Shown piece by piece: positions 16,898 through 24,498 of a stretch of DNA of 40,651 nt. The stretch's first letter is position 1. Each line of letters starts with the position of its first letter. The DNA is from Flavobacteriales bacterium. Its GTDB lineage: Bacteria > Bacteroidota > Bacteroidia > Flavobacteriales_D > Sanyastnellaceae. The position numbers and the translations under genes were made by a program. Below the pieces are notes generated by a model, which saw only the letters and a program-made list of their open reading frames with translations, was not told where the DNA came from and ran no database searches. The DNA is taken from positions 1 through 40,651 of the forward strand of contig JAQWFN010000035.1 of assembly GCA_029238785.1 (NCBI GenBank), read 5' to 3'.

Positions 16898-18310
16898 TCA
16901 CAACATTGTTGTAGGACAGATGTATTCTGAAACTTGGAACTTTCCAAGGCTTTTTATTTCGCTAAAACCGCCTTTTACATTGATCAGATTATCGTAACCA
17001 AGTCCTTTGAGCAGCGATACGAAAATCATCGATCTGTAACCGCCGGCGCAGTGGACGTAATAGGTTTTGTTGGTGTCAATTTTTGCCAATTGGTCTTTGT
17101 AATAATCGAGCGGAGCATTGATGCTACCAATCACGTGCTCACTCATGTGCTCACTACTTTTTCTGACATCCAAGATGTTCGCATTTTCTATCTTGGCCAA
17201 TGCTTCAGCATCAAGCGATTCAATGGTGTTGAAAGTTTTCCCTGCATTTTGCCATGCTTCAATTCCGCCTTTCAAAAAGCCTTTGTTCTTGTCAAAACCA
17301 ATTCGAGCTAGACGGGTTGCAATTTCTTCCTCACGTCCTTCATCAGCAACAATCAAAAGGGGCTGTTTTACGTCTTGAAAAATCACGCCTACCCAATTGG
17401 CGAAACTTCCGTCGATACCAATGTTGATTGAATTTGGAATGAAGGCTTTTTCGAAATCGTCAGCGGCTCTGGTGTCGAGAATTTTAGCTCCAGTTTCGGC
17501 AGCAATGGTTTCAAAAGTACGAACCTCCAGTGCTGTTGTTCCTTTTTTAATGACTTCGTCGATGGCTTCATATCCTCCAATGTTCATTAAAACATTGTGT
17601 GGGAAGTAGCCAGGAGGTGGGGTTAAACCGTCGAGAATAGCGGCTTTGAAAGCAGCTCTATCCAATTCGGGGTTCAAGGCGTAGTTGGTGAGCTTTTGGT
17701 TTCCGAGGGTATCGGTAGTTTCATCGCTCATGTTTTTTCCACAAGCACTTCCTGCTCCATGACCAGGGTAAACGATAATGTCGTTAGCCAAAGGCATGAT
17801 TTTGTCTCGTAGCGAATCAAAAAGCATTGAAGCCAATTTGTCTTGGGTGAGTTCTGCAATGACCTTTTGAGCCAAATCTGGTCGTCCAACATCCCCATTG
17901 AAAAGGGTGTCTCCTGAGAACAGTGCGGTGTCTTTTCCATGTTCATCAACCAAAACATAGCAAGAACTTTCTGTAGTGTGTCCTGGCGTATGAATCAAGC
18001 GCACTTTCGCATTTCCAAGCTCGAATTCCTGTCCGTCTTCTGCAACCAACATGTCGTAACCTGTTTTCATTGTTGTTGGTCCGAATACAATCGGAGCTCC
18101 AGTTTTTTTGCTCAAATCAACATGACCAGAAACAAAATCGGCATGAAAGTGAGTTTCAAAGATGTACTTAATAGTTGCACCTCTTTCTGCTGCCATATCG
18201 ATGTATGCTTGCACTTCTCTTAAAGGGTCAATAATTGCCGCTTCTCCGTTACTTTCGATGTAATAAGCGCCTTGTGCTAGGCATCCGGTATAAATTTGTT
18301 CGATGTTCAT
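16898..18310 (-). CDS. persulfide dioxygenase with tandem rhodanese domains (CstB-like)
   Basis: The N-terminal MBL domain (about 1-250) carries the ETHE1-type iron motif THFHADFVSGH (His54, His56, Asp58), HTPGHTTES and FSGDTLF. It is followed by a rhodanese-like domain (about 262-350) whose active loop reads VADEGREEE with no Cys, and a second rhodanese (about 365-460) with Cys421 in HCAGGYRS. This order, dioxygenase, inactive rhodanese, active rhodanese, is that of staphylococcal CstB, which oxidises persulfides and makes thiosulfate. Length is 470 aa. I infer sulfide or persulfide detoxification in the cytoplasm. It is monocistronic, with an inverted repeat just upstream of its promoter. 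Confidence 0.88.
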   Translation of the reverse strand: MNIEQIYTGCLAQGAYYIESNGEAAIIDPLREVQAYIDMAAERGATIKYIFETHFHADFVSGHVDLSKKTGAPIVFGPTTMKTGYDMLVAEDGQEFELGNAKVRLIHTPGHTTESSCYVLVDEHGKDTALFSGDTLFNGDVGRPDLAQKVIAELTQDKLASMLFDSLRDKIMPLANDIIVYPGHGAGSACGKNMSDETTDTLGNQKLTNYALNPELDRAAFKAAILDGLTPPPGYFPHNVLMNIGGYEAIDEVIKKGTTALEVRTFETIAAETGAKILDTRAADDFEKAFIPNSINIGIDGSFANWVGVIFQDVKQPLLIVADEGREEEIATRLARIGFDKNKGFLKGGIEAWQNAGKTFNTIESLDAEALAKIENANILDVRKSSEHMSEHVIGSINAPLDYYKDQLAKIDTNKTYYVHCAGGYRSMIFVSLLKGLGYDNLINVKGGFSEIKSLGKFQVSEYICPTTML

Positions 18311-18338
18311 ATCGTGGTGTTTTAAATAATTGATACCC

Positions 18339-18346
18339 CAAAATTA
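18339..18346 (-). promoter_or_regulatory. -7 box of the dioxygenase/rhodanese gene
   Basis: TAATTTTG on the minus strand lies 28 nt before ATG 18310. Confidence 0.55.
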
Positions 18347-18368
18347 GCGTGCAAGTGCTTGATAATCT

Positions 18369-18382
18369 GTAACGAACGTTAC
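18369..18382. promoter_or_regulatory. inverted repeat GTAACGAACGTTAC, possible operator
   Basis: Perfect 6-bp arms (GTAACG, CGTTAC) are separated by 2 bp. It starts 23 bp upstream of the -7 box, where the -33 element should lie, so a bound protein could control the gene. The regulator is unknown and not encoded nearby. Confidence 0.45.
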
Positions 18383-18447
18383 TTTCAGAACTGATCTTTG
18401 TCAGTTTTAAAAACCACAACAGTCAGCTTTAAAAAAACCGGGTAAAA

Positions 18448-18480
18448 AAAAAGTGCAGTTGATTGTCAACTGCACTTTTT
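18448..18480 (-). terminator. terminator of the DUF4252 gene
   Basis: The stem GTGCAGTTGA/TCAACTGCAC with a TTG loop is flanked by A-run and T-run, so it could work on either strand. It lies 24 bp after the stop of the minus-strand gene at 18505. Confidence 0.88.
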
Positions 18481-18504
18481 TATAAGACATGCTTATTATT
18501 GAAC

Positions 18505-19281
18505 TTACTTCACAACAATAAATTGCTCGTTATAAACACGTGTATTTCCGTCCCAAATCGAAACCACGTAAGTTCCTGAGGGAAGTTCACCTGTAGGAAG
18601 TTGAATGTTTTCTTTTGTGATTCTAAAGGTTCTAAGTGCGGTTCCTTTTGTATCGGTAATTCTACCTTCAAGGCCTTTCATACTTTCGGGCAGTTCCATT
18701 TTTACTTGGTTTCCTTGTCGAATAGGGTTGGGGTAGATTTTAATTTCTCTCGCTGCTTGGATTTTTTCACCATCAAACTCTTCCATGCCTATTAAACTCA
18801 TTTTCTCGGTAATTGGGCGAAGGTTTTTCAGGTCGATTTCACCCCAAATATCTACTATTCCGAAACCGTGATCTCCAATACCAACAATGAGCATTTCTTC
18901 AACTACACCATTATTTTCGTCAATAAAGAATTCAAATTTTGCATTGGGATTGTCAACAACCATGAGGCTCTCAAAACGATTTCCTACTCTTTTTAAGGCT
19001 CCTTGGTATTGGCTTTTTGAATTAGGAACAGAGTCTTTCATCACGACTTGAATTCCTTGAATACCGCTAACGGCATCTTTTAACTCTTGTTCTTCCTCAT
19101 TTTCAGTTTCGAAGAGCGCCATCATCTCAAACATTTTTCCAGAAATGGTAATTTGAGTGTAGCTTTCATCAGAAGTTAAATCGCTATAATAACTCTGTAC
19201 TGCATTTTTTTGCTGCGCGAAGGCACTTGTTGTAAGTGCGATAATCGCTGCGGTGGTGATCCATTTTTTCATTTTCTTCAA
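18505..19281 (-). CDS. DUF4252 protein with a T9SS C-terminal sorting domain
   Basis: After a signal peptide (cleaved after AFAQ, about residue 23) the middle region (about 25-165) looks like DUF4252: QSYYSDLTSDESYTQITISGKMF, a helical centre with LKDAVSGIQGIQVV, and VVEEMLIVGIGD. The last 75 residues are a Por-type sorting domain: IKIYPNPIRQGNQVKMELPE, then LPSGTYVVSIWDG and FIVVK at the end. DUF4252 proteins are usually periplasmic or lipid-anchored, so export through T9SS to the surface would be a variation. Two start codons (MKK at 19281 and the ATG nine bases later) are equally good. The family's function is unknown. It is followed by a strong terminator and divergent from the DUF983 gene. 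Confidence 0.75.
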   Translation of the reverse strand: MKKMKKWITTAAIIALTTSAFAQQKNAVQSYYSDLTSDESYTQITISGKMFEMMALFETENEEEQELKDAVSGIQGIQVVMKDSVPNSKSQYQGALKRVGNRFESLMVVDNPNAKFEFFIDENNGVVEEMLIVGIGDHGFGIVDIWGEIDLKNLRPITEKMSLIGMEEFDGEKIQAAREIKIYPNPIRQGNQVKMELPESMKGLEGRITDTKGTALRTFRITKENIQLPTGELPSGTYVVSIWDGNTRVYNEQFIVVK

Positions 19282-19436
19282 GATTAAAGTTTATCAAGTC
19301 TCCGGAACTCAAGTGGAAGACGAGCTAAATAGCACGATGTTACACTTGCCTAATTGGAACACTTCTAAATTGGCTTCTTTTTGCATTCCCAGAGTTTAAG
19401 TTACCTAAGTTACACTACTGGGCGAGTGAAGAAAAC

Positions 19437-19444
19437 TATCTTTG
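19437..19444 (+). promoter_or_regulatory. -7 box of the DUF983 gene
   Basis: TATCTTTG ends 4 nt before ATG 19449. Confidence 0.7.
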
Positions 19445-19448
19445 CGCT

Positions 19449-19862
19449 ATGGCCTGGAAAGACACAATGTTATATTCGATTTTTGCGGAGAAATGTCCTA
19501 AATGTCACGAAGGGGATTTGTTCGAAGTGCGCAACGCGTACAAGTTAAAATCGCTAACGAAGATGAATAAGCGGTGCCCTCATTGCGGCGAAAACTTCCA
19601 ACCAGAACCGGGATTCTATTTTGGTGCTGCTTACGTAAGTTATGCTTTAACTGTGGCACTATGGGTTGCTGTGATTGTTGCCTTAATTACTTTCGATGCC
19701 TTGGGTTGGATTGAATACGGTTTTCTCACGCATCCTGCAACTAGCTTAATTACGGGCGTTGTAATGCTTCTTCTACTCTTACCTGTATTGTATCGCCAAA
19801 GTAGAGCAATATGGATCAACCTTTTTGTGAAATTCGACCCTGAAAAACACAAAAAAGTATAG
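19449..19862 (+). CDS. DUF983 family membrane protein
   Basis: The 137-aa protein has an N-terminal zinc-ribbon-like part with CPKCHEGDLF and CPHCGENF, then the family block EPGFYFGAAYVSYAL, and two or three membrane helices (about residues 57-80 and 92-112). This is DUF983, a bacterial family without a tested function. It is transcribed alone, from a promoter whose box abuts the start codon, and ends in a hairpin terminator. Confidence 0.88.
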   Translation: MAWKDTMLYSIFAEKCPKCHEGDLFEVRNAYKLKSLTKMNKRCPHCGENFQPEPGFYFGAAYVSYALTVALWVAVIVALITFDALGWIEYGFLTHPATSLITGVVMLLLLLPVLYRQSRAIWINLFVKFDPEKHKKV

Positions 19863-19871
19863 AAAAACAAA

Positions 19872-19906
19872 GAGCTGTTCGTGCGTTTCGAACAGCTCCT
19901 GCTTTT
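19872..19906 (+). terminator. terminator of the DUF983 gene
   Basis: A perfect 10-bp stem GAGCTGTTCG/CGAACAGCTC with a 7-nt loop is followed by CTGCTTTT. It starts 10 bp past the stop. Confidence 0.75.
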
Positions 19907-20079
19907 AAGTTGCTAAACCTAAATCTTAACCTATTGCTTAAATTATAAAGTCGGTGTCTACGCGACTTCAGGTGTATTTACTGCATCAGCTAAGCTTTGG
20001 TTACGTCTTTAATTATTTTTTTTCTTCCCTCGATGTGTCTAAGTGTTGCCTTATGGGGTTTAAGTTTCTGTTTTTTCAG

Positions 20080-20098
20080 CGGTTTTTAAACCGTTTTT
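20080..20098 (+). terminator. weak terminator-like hairpin
   Basis: CGGTT/AACCG around a TTTA loop, followed by TTTTT. It lies just beyond the convergent stop at 20113 and may separate transcripts from the two sides. The 180 bp before it hold a small AAGTCG/CGACTT inverted repeat (19948-19968) and nothing else I can identify. Confidence 0.4.
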
Positions 20099-20112
20099 AG
20101 ATGGAAAAAAAT

Positions 20113-20949
20113 TTAAGGATTACAGAAATCACAATACGTAGGATCTTCACTTTCTAGGTCATTTGGATAGAGTGCTTCATTGTTGAAGTCACAAGACTGA
20201 CACTTGTAGATGTAACTCAAGGTAGACCGAGTTGGAGCCCCACAAAGCGAGCAAGGCAAACCGGGTTTGGCTTCATGGATTCCAAAACCGGGCGTGTCGC
20301 ATTTCGGACAAGTGCTTTTGATCTTTTGAATTAGCTTTTCCGTGGCCGAGGCGATAACACTCATCCTGGTGGGGTTAAACATCGCACGCATGTCGGTTTC
20401 AACATACACTTCGCCTTGGCTTTGGTGAATGCTGTTGAAGCCCAACTCCAAGTCTTCATAGCTGGTAATGCCTTTAATCACGCCTTCATTGTTTTCTTTA
20501 GATTTTCTGAGAATCAAGGCATGACTGGGGAAGAGGGCGCTTGTGGCAAAGTCGAGAAGTTCTTCGTAGCTCCTAATAAGTTTGCCTTTGAAGTTGGTTT
20601 TGGTGCTGACTTCCCGAACGATGATCTCTAGCTTGTTTTTCTGATCAATGAAAATGAGGAGTTCATCATCAGCAGGAACAAAAAACAAGTTGGGATGGGC
20701 AGCAAATGAGCCTTCACTGGCCAAGCCCAAATCGCAATTGCTAGCCTTCATGGCTGCAAGGCACTTTTCCCGGGCAGTGCTCAGTGGATCTAGGCTTCGT
20801 TCTATTTCGCCAGAGAATGTGCCAAATTGATCGCTGTCAAAATTTTTAGGCACAAGGCATGAAACACCAAGGGCACTTTCTAGCAAAGGCGCCATCACTT
20901 GTTCTTTCTGGTGTTTGGTGGCGATAACTAAGCTTCTGTTGGCAAACAT
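20113..20949 (-). CDS. DUF6671-like protein with C-terminal zinc ribbon
   Basis: The 278-aa cytoplasmic protein has the pattern I associate with DUF6671: an N-terminal ATKHQKE block, then GTFSGEIERSLDPLSTAREKC and DLGLASEGSFAAHP. The C-terminal 65 residues carry paired cysteines in CPKCDTPGF, CSLCGAP, CQSCDF and CDFC, which look like two zinc sites. The reaction or role is unknown. It starts 10 bp after the dihydroorotase stop, so the two are co-transcribed; whether that reflects a pyrimidine link is not known. Confidence 0.65.
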   Translation of the reverse strand: MFANRSLVIATKHQKEQVMAPLLESALGVSCLVPKNFDSDQFGTFSGEIERSLDPLSTAREKCLAAMKASNCDLGLASEGSFAAHPNLFFVPADDELLIFIDQKNKLEIIVREVSTKTNFKGKLIRSYEELLDFATSALFPSHALILRKSKENNEGVIKGITSYEDLELGFNSIHQSQGEVYVETDMRAMFNPTRMSVIASATEKLIQKIKSTCPKCDTPGFGIHEAKPGLPCSLCGAPTRSTLSYIYKCQSCDFNNEALYPNDLESEDPTYCDFCNP

Positions 20950-20959
20950 CTACCTCGAT

Positions 20960-22313
20960 TTAGTTCTTTTCTTCCAAATACGTAAGGTCAGTTCCTCGCG
21001 AACGTTCATCAAACTCGCCTTCGCTATAAACCAGGTTTCCGTTCACGAAGGTATGGGTGATTTTAGTGCTAAACTTGGTGCCCTCTAATGGCGACCAGCC
21101 GCACTTGTACAAGAGGTTTTCTTTGCTCACGGTCCATGAATGATGGAGGTTCACAAGTGTTAAATCAGCGTGGTAGCCTTCGCGAATGAAACCTCTTTTG
21201 TTGATCTGATAAAGGATGGCCGGGTTATGGCACATCTTCTCCACAATTTTTTCTAGGCTGATCTTGTCCTGCTTATAAAACTCCAACATGCAATTCAAGG
21301 AGTGCTGAACCATTGGCGCTCCTGACATGGCTTGCATGTATGGCCTTTGTTTTTCTTCCAAAGTGTGCGGCGCATGATCTGTAGTGATGATGTCGATATG
21401 ATCATCGAGCACGGCAGCCAAGAGTCCGTTTTTATCTTTCTCCGTTTTAATGGCCGGGTTCCATTTAATCAGCACGCCCAAGCGCTCGTAGTCTTGATCA
21501 GAAAACCAAAGGTGATGTACAGAGACTTCGGTGGTGATTTTTTTCTCTGATAGGGGAAGGGTGTTGTTGAACAAAGATGTTTCTGCAGCAGTGGTTAAGT
21601 GCAAGATGTGCAAGCGCGCACCGTGCTTTTCAGCAAGGCTGATGGCTCGCTCTGTGGCCTCATAACAAGCTTGTTCACTCCTGATTATGGGGTGAAGCGA
21701 AACGGGGATGTCATCGCCATATTGAGCAACATATTTCTGCTCATTCGCTTCAATAATGGTTTCTTTTTCTGAGTGAATGGCAATGATGGACTTGCACTTC
21801 GAAAACAGCTTTTCCATGGTTTCAGGATTGTCTGCCAGGAGGTTTCCTTTTTTGGTGAAGTACAAACCGTCATCAGAAACACCGATGAGTTTGCTGGTGT
21901 CGGAATTCGCAATTTCATCTACATTATCACCATTCACGCCTAAGAAGAAAGCGTAATTGGCCAATGATTTCTCTGCGGCGATGGCACGTTTCTGATCCAA
22001 GCTGGCGTAATCCAAGATGTTGGGAATGGTGTTAGGCATGTCAATAAAGGATGTCACCCCACCTGCAACTGCGGCCTTGCTTTCAGTATATAAATCACCT
22101 TTATGTGTGAGCCCAGGATCTCTAAAGTGCACCTGTCCGTCAATCACTCCAGGTATCAAGTGCTTCCCTGTTCCGTCAATTACCTTGTATGCTGGACGAG
22201 CAGGTATTTGTCCGATTTTTTTGGATGATTCCATCAACAATAAGCACATCAGCTTGAATGATTTTTCCTTCGTTAACAATGCTTGCGTTCTGAATGAGGG
22301 TACTTGGCTGCAT
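20960..22313 (-). CDS. pyrC: dihydroorotase, with an apparent frameshift near the N-terminus
   Basis: The enzyme cyclises carbamoyl-aspartate to dihydroorotate. Motifs include DGQVHFRDPGLTHKG (Gln in place of the first metal His, as in other Bacteroidota members), IAIHSEKE, LHILHLTTA and TTDHAPHTLEEKQ. The main frame lacks a sensible start. The expected N-terminus, MQPSTLIQNASIVNEGKI and on to VLIVDGII, is in another frame starting at ATG 22313, 22 nt after a perfect -7 box. The frames join at seven A (T7 at 22216-22222 on the plus strand): one A fewer gives an unbroken protein of about 450 aa. Extending the main frame to 22351 would start upstream of the promoter and is wrong. This may be a sequencing error, a real mutation or slippage. 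Confidence 0.85.
22216..22222 (-). other. homopolymer at the pyrC frameshift
   Basis: Seven T on the plus strand (seven A in the mRNA sense). Six would keep VLIVDGII and QKIGQIPARP in one frame. In the start frame a TGA follows at 22176. Confidence 0.8.
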
Positions 22314-22335
22314 ATCTTGGCTGTTTTCTTGAGCG

Positions 22336-22343
22336 CAAAGGTA
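22336..22343 (-). promoter_or_regulatory. -7 box of pyrC
   Basis: TACCTTTG on the minus strand lies 22 nt before ATG 22313. It lies between the DAHP synthase gene and pyrC, so pyrC has its own promoter. Confidence 0.7.
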
Positions 22344-22381
22344 ATATGCAAACGAACACGATTTAAATTTTCTGGACGATC

Positions 22382-23479
22382 TTAGTCCTTCATATTGTTC
22401 ATCACTTTTGTTTGAATCCTGATGCTTTCTTTGTGGAGTTGCTCTAAGAAACTGGTAATGAAATCTTCACTAAATCCAAGTTCAAGTGCATGCTCAGAGC
22501 GGGTATTGAAAATTTCTATCCATCGATCAAGTTGCAAAATGGTGATGTCGTGCTTCTTCTTGAAGGTCCCGATTTCCATGGCCACATCCATTCGTTCGGC
22601 CAAGAGTTTAATCACTCCTCTGTCGATCTCATCAATTCTCGATCTCAAAGTGGCCAAAGCTGCTTCTTGATCGATGTCGTTGTTGTGGGTTCTTCTAAAT
22701 TGGATGCTATCAATAATCTCTTTGAAGCGCTCTGGTACCACTTGTTGCGCTTTGTCGCTAAGTGCTTTGTCAGGATTTGGGTGAGATTCAATCATCACGC
22801 CCTGCATTCCTAAATCGAAAGCTTTTTGAGCAACAGGCAAGAGAAGTTCTCTATTTCCTGAAATGTGACTTGGGTCGCAAATGATGGGTACTTCGGGGTG
22901 TTGCGACATCAGAGCAATGGGCAGCTCCCACATGGGATCGTTGCGGTAAATGCTTTTCTGTGAGGAGCTAAAACCACGGTGCATGGCCATGAGTTTGTTA
23001 ATTCCCGCGAGTTGGAGTCGCTCCAAGGCGCCAATCCAGAGTTGTAAATCAGGGTTAATGGGATTTTTTATAATCACGGGAATGTCCACTCCCTTCAAAG
23101 CTTCTGCTATTTCTTGCACGCTAAAGGGGTTGACGGTGGTTCTTGCTCCAATCCAGAGCACATCTACTCCAGCTTTGAGGCAGGCTTCCACGTGGTAAGC
23201 GTTGGCAACTTCAGTTGTAAGGGGCAAGCCTGTTTCGGCCTTGGCTTTCATCAACCATTCTAAAGCGGGAGCACCAATTCCTTCGAATGAATTTGGCCGG
23301 GTCCGAGGTTTCCAAATACCGGCTCGTAGCAAACTCACTTTGCCCGTTTTCTTTAAGGCATGAGCGCTTTCAAGTACTTGTGCTTCGCTTTCTGCGCTGC
23401 ACGGACCAGAAATGATAAATGGAAAAGCCGTGTTGATTGGCCAGTCGCTAAGAGGGGCGATATTGAATTTCGGACTCAT
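22382..23479 (-). CDS. bifunctional DAHP synthase / chorismate mutase
   Basis: The N-terminal domain (about 15-260) is a DAHP synthase of the KDO8P-synthase-like type: FIISGPCSAES, RAGIWKPRTRPNSFEG, IKNPINPDLQLW and CDPSHISGNRELL. It condenses phosphoenolpyruvate with erythrose-4-phosphate. The C-terminal domain (about 270-360) is an AroQ-type chorismate mutase, starting LRSRIDEIDRGVIKLLAERM and including IGTFKKKHDI. This fusion, with the mutase after the synthase, is common in Bacteroidota and probably gives prephenate feedback control. Start ATG 23479 is fixed by the -7 box; an upstream GTG at 23485 lies within the box. Confidence 0.95.
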   Translation of the reverse strand: MSPKFNIAPLSDWPINTAFPFIISGPCSAESEAQVLESAHALKKTGKVSLLRAGIWKPRTRPNSFEGIGAPALEWLMKAKAETGLPLTTEVANAYHVEACLKAGVDVLWIGARTTVNPFSVQEIAEALKGVDIPVIIKNPINPDLQLWIGALERLQLAGINKLMAMHRGFSSSQKSIYRNDPMWELPIALMSQHPEVPIICDPSHISGNRELLLPVAQKAFDLGMQGVMIESHPNPDKALSDKAQQVVPERFKEIIDSIQFRRTHNNDIDQEAALATLRSRIDEIDRGVIKLLAERMDVAMEIGTFKKKHDITILQLDRWIEIFNTRSEHALELGFSEDFITSFLEQLHKESIRIQTKVMNNMKD

Positions 23480-23484
23480 GTTCA

Positions 23485-23492
23485 CAAATGTA
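23485..23492 (-). promoter_or_regulatory. -7 box of the DAHP synthase gene
   Basis: TACATTTG on the minus strand ends 5 nt before ATG 23479. Confidence 0.65.
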
Positions 23493-23558
23493 CACTTTGG
23501 TGCTTTTCGAGCACATTCTTTTTATTGAAACCTCAAATTGGATAAGTTTGTTTCTCTT

Positions 23559-23574
23559 TTGCTTCGCGAAGCAA
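23559..23574. repeat. palindrome TTGCTTCGCGAAGCAA, copy 4
   Basis: The core 12 bp (23561-23572) are identical to the three intragenic copies, and here the palindrome extends to 16 bp. It is the only copy between genes, about 45 bp before the next start codon. Confidence 0.9.
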
Positions 23575-23619
23575 GATATTTAAGCCATTTTGGCAACTTA
23601 CTACTGAAAACACAAGTCA

Positions 23620-24498
23620 TTGAGTTCTTTAAAAAACATTCGCATTGGAGGCGTTCCCGAACACTTCAATTTACCATGGCATTTGGGCATGGAGCACGAC
23701 CATTTTAAAAAGCATGGAGTTCGTCTAGAATGGCAAACCTTCAAAGGTGGAACCGGTCAAATGACAAAGGCGCTGCGCAACGATGAGGTGGATGTGTGTA
23801 TTCTGCTTACGGAAGGAATTGTTGCCGACATTGCTAATGGAAATCCTTCGAAGATCATTGGCCCGTATATCAATACACCACTCATTTGGGGTATTCATAC
23901 AGGAGTGAACAACAGCTTGGAGCGTTATGGTGAAATCTACGATAAGCGTTATGCGATTAGTAGAATTGGTTCTGGTTCGCACCTCATGCCTATGGTTGAT
24001 GCTTTTTCAAAAGCCAAACCTTTGAATGAAGATCAATTTGTGATCATTAAAAACCTCGATGGTGCGCTAGACTCTTTGGCGAAAAATGAAAGCGATGTTT
24101 TTTATTGGGAAAAGTTCACGACTAAGCCTTATGTAGACGAGGGCAAACTAAGAAGAGTGGGGGAGTACATTACGCCTTGGCCTTGTTTTCAAATAGCTGC
24201 AAGCGATAAAATCATCAAGGAGCACCCGGATGCACTGAGAGCAGTTTTGAAGTCGATTTACTTTATTACCGACCAGTTCATGAATAGTTTAGATGCGGTT
24301 GAACAAGTGGCATCCCGTTATGAATTGGAGTTGAAAGATGCTGAGCAGTGGTTTTTCTGCACGGAGTGGAGCACTTCGTCGAAGGTGTCGAAAAAAATGA
24401 TTCAAAACGTCATCTTCACCCTAAAAGAAGCGGGAATAATCCACCATAAACCATCATTTGAAGACTTGGTTGTTGACGTGATGGAAACTAGCGAATAA
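23620..24498 (+). CDS. cytoplasmic substrate-binding-fold protein (NMT1/SsuA-like)
   Basis: The 292-aa sequence has the periplasmic-binding-protein type 2 fold of the NMT1/SsuA/ThiY group: an opening IRIGGVPEHFNLPWHLGMEHDHFKKHG, then GGTGQMTKALRNDEVDVCILLTEGIV and a late YFITDQFMNSL block. It has no signal peptide or lipobox and no transporter genes beside it, so it probably works in the cytoplasm as a ligand sensor or an enzyme rather than in uptake. No ATG is available; the start is TTG 23620. It converges on the next gene with an 11-bp overlap. The ligand is unknown. Confidence 0.75.
   Translation: MSSLKNIRIGGVPEHFNLPWHLGMEHDHFKKHGVRLEWQTFKGGTGQMTKALRNDEVDVCILLTEGIVADIANGNPSKIIGPYINTPLIWGIHTGVNNSLERYGEIYDKRYAISRIGSGSHLMPMVDAFSKAKPLNEDQFVIIKNLDGALDSLAKNESDVFYWEKFTTKPYVDEGKLRRVGEYITPWPCFQIAASDKIIKEHPDALRAVLKSIYFITDQFMNSLDAVEQVASRYELELKDAEQWFFCTEWSTSSKVSKKMIQNVIFTLKEAGIIHHKPSFEDLVVDVMETSE

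Noticed and set aside
20416-20631. Plus-strand frame opposite the DUF6671-like gene
   Set aside because: It is antisense to a gene with clear zinc-binding motifs, and has no promoter or family resemblance.
22314-22351. N-terminal extension of dihydroorotase to 22351
   Set aside because: It would start upstream of the -7 box (22336-22343) and gives a sequence unlike any dihydroorotase.
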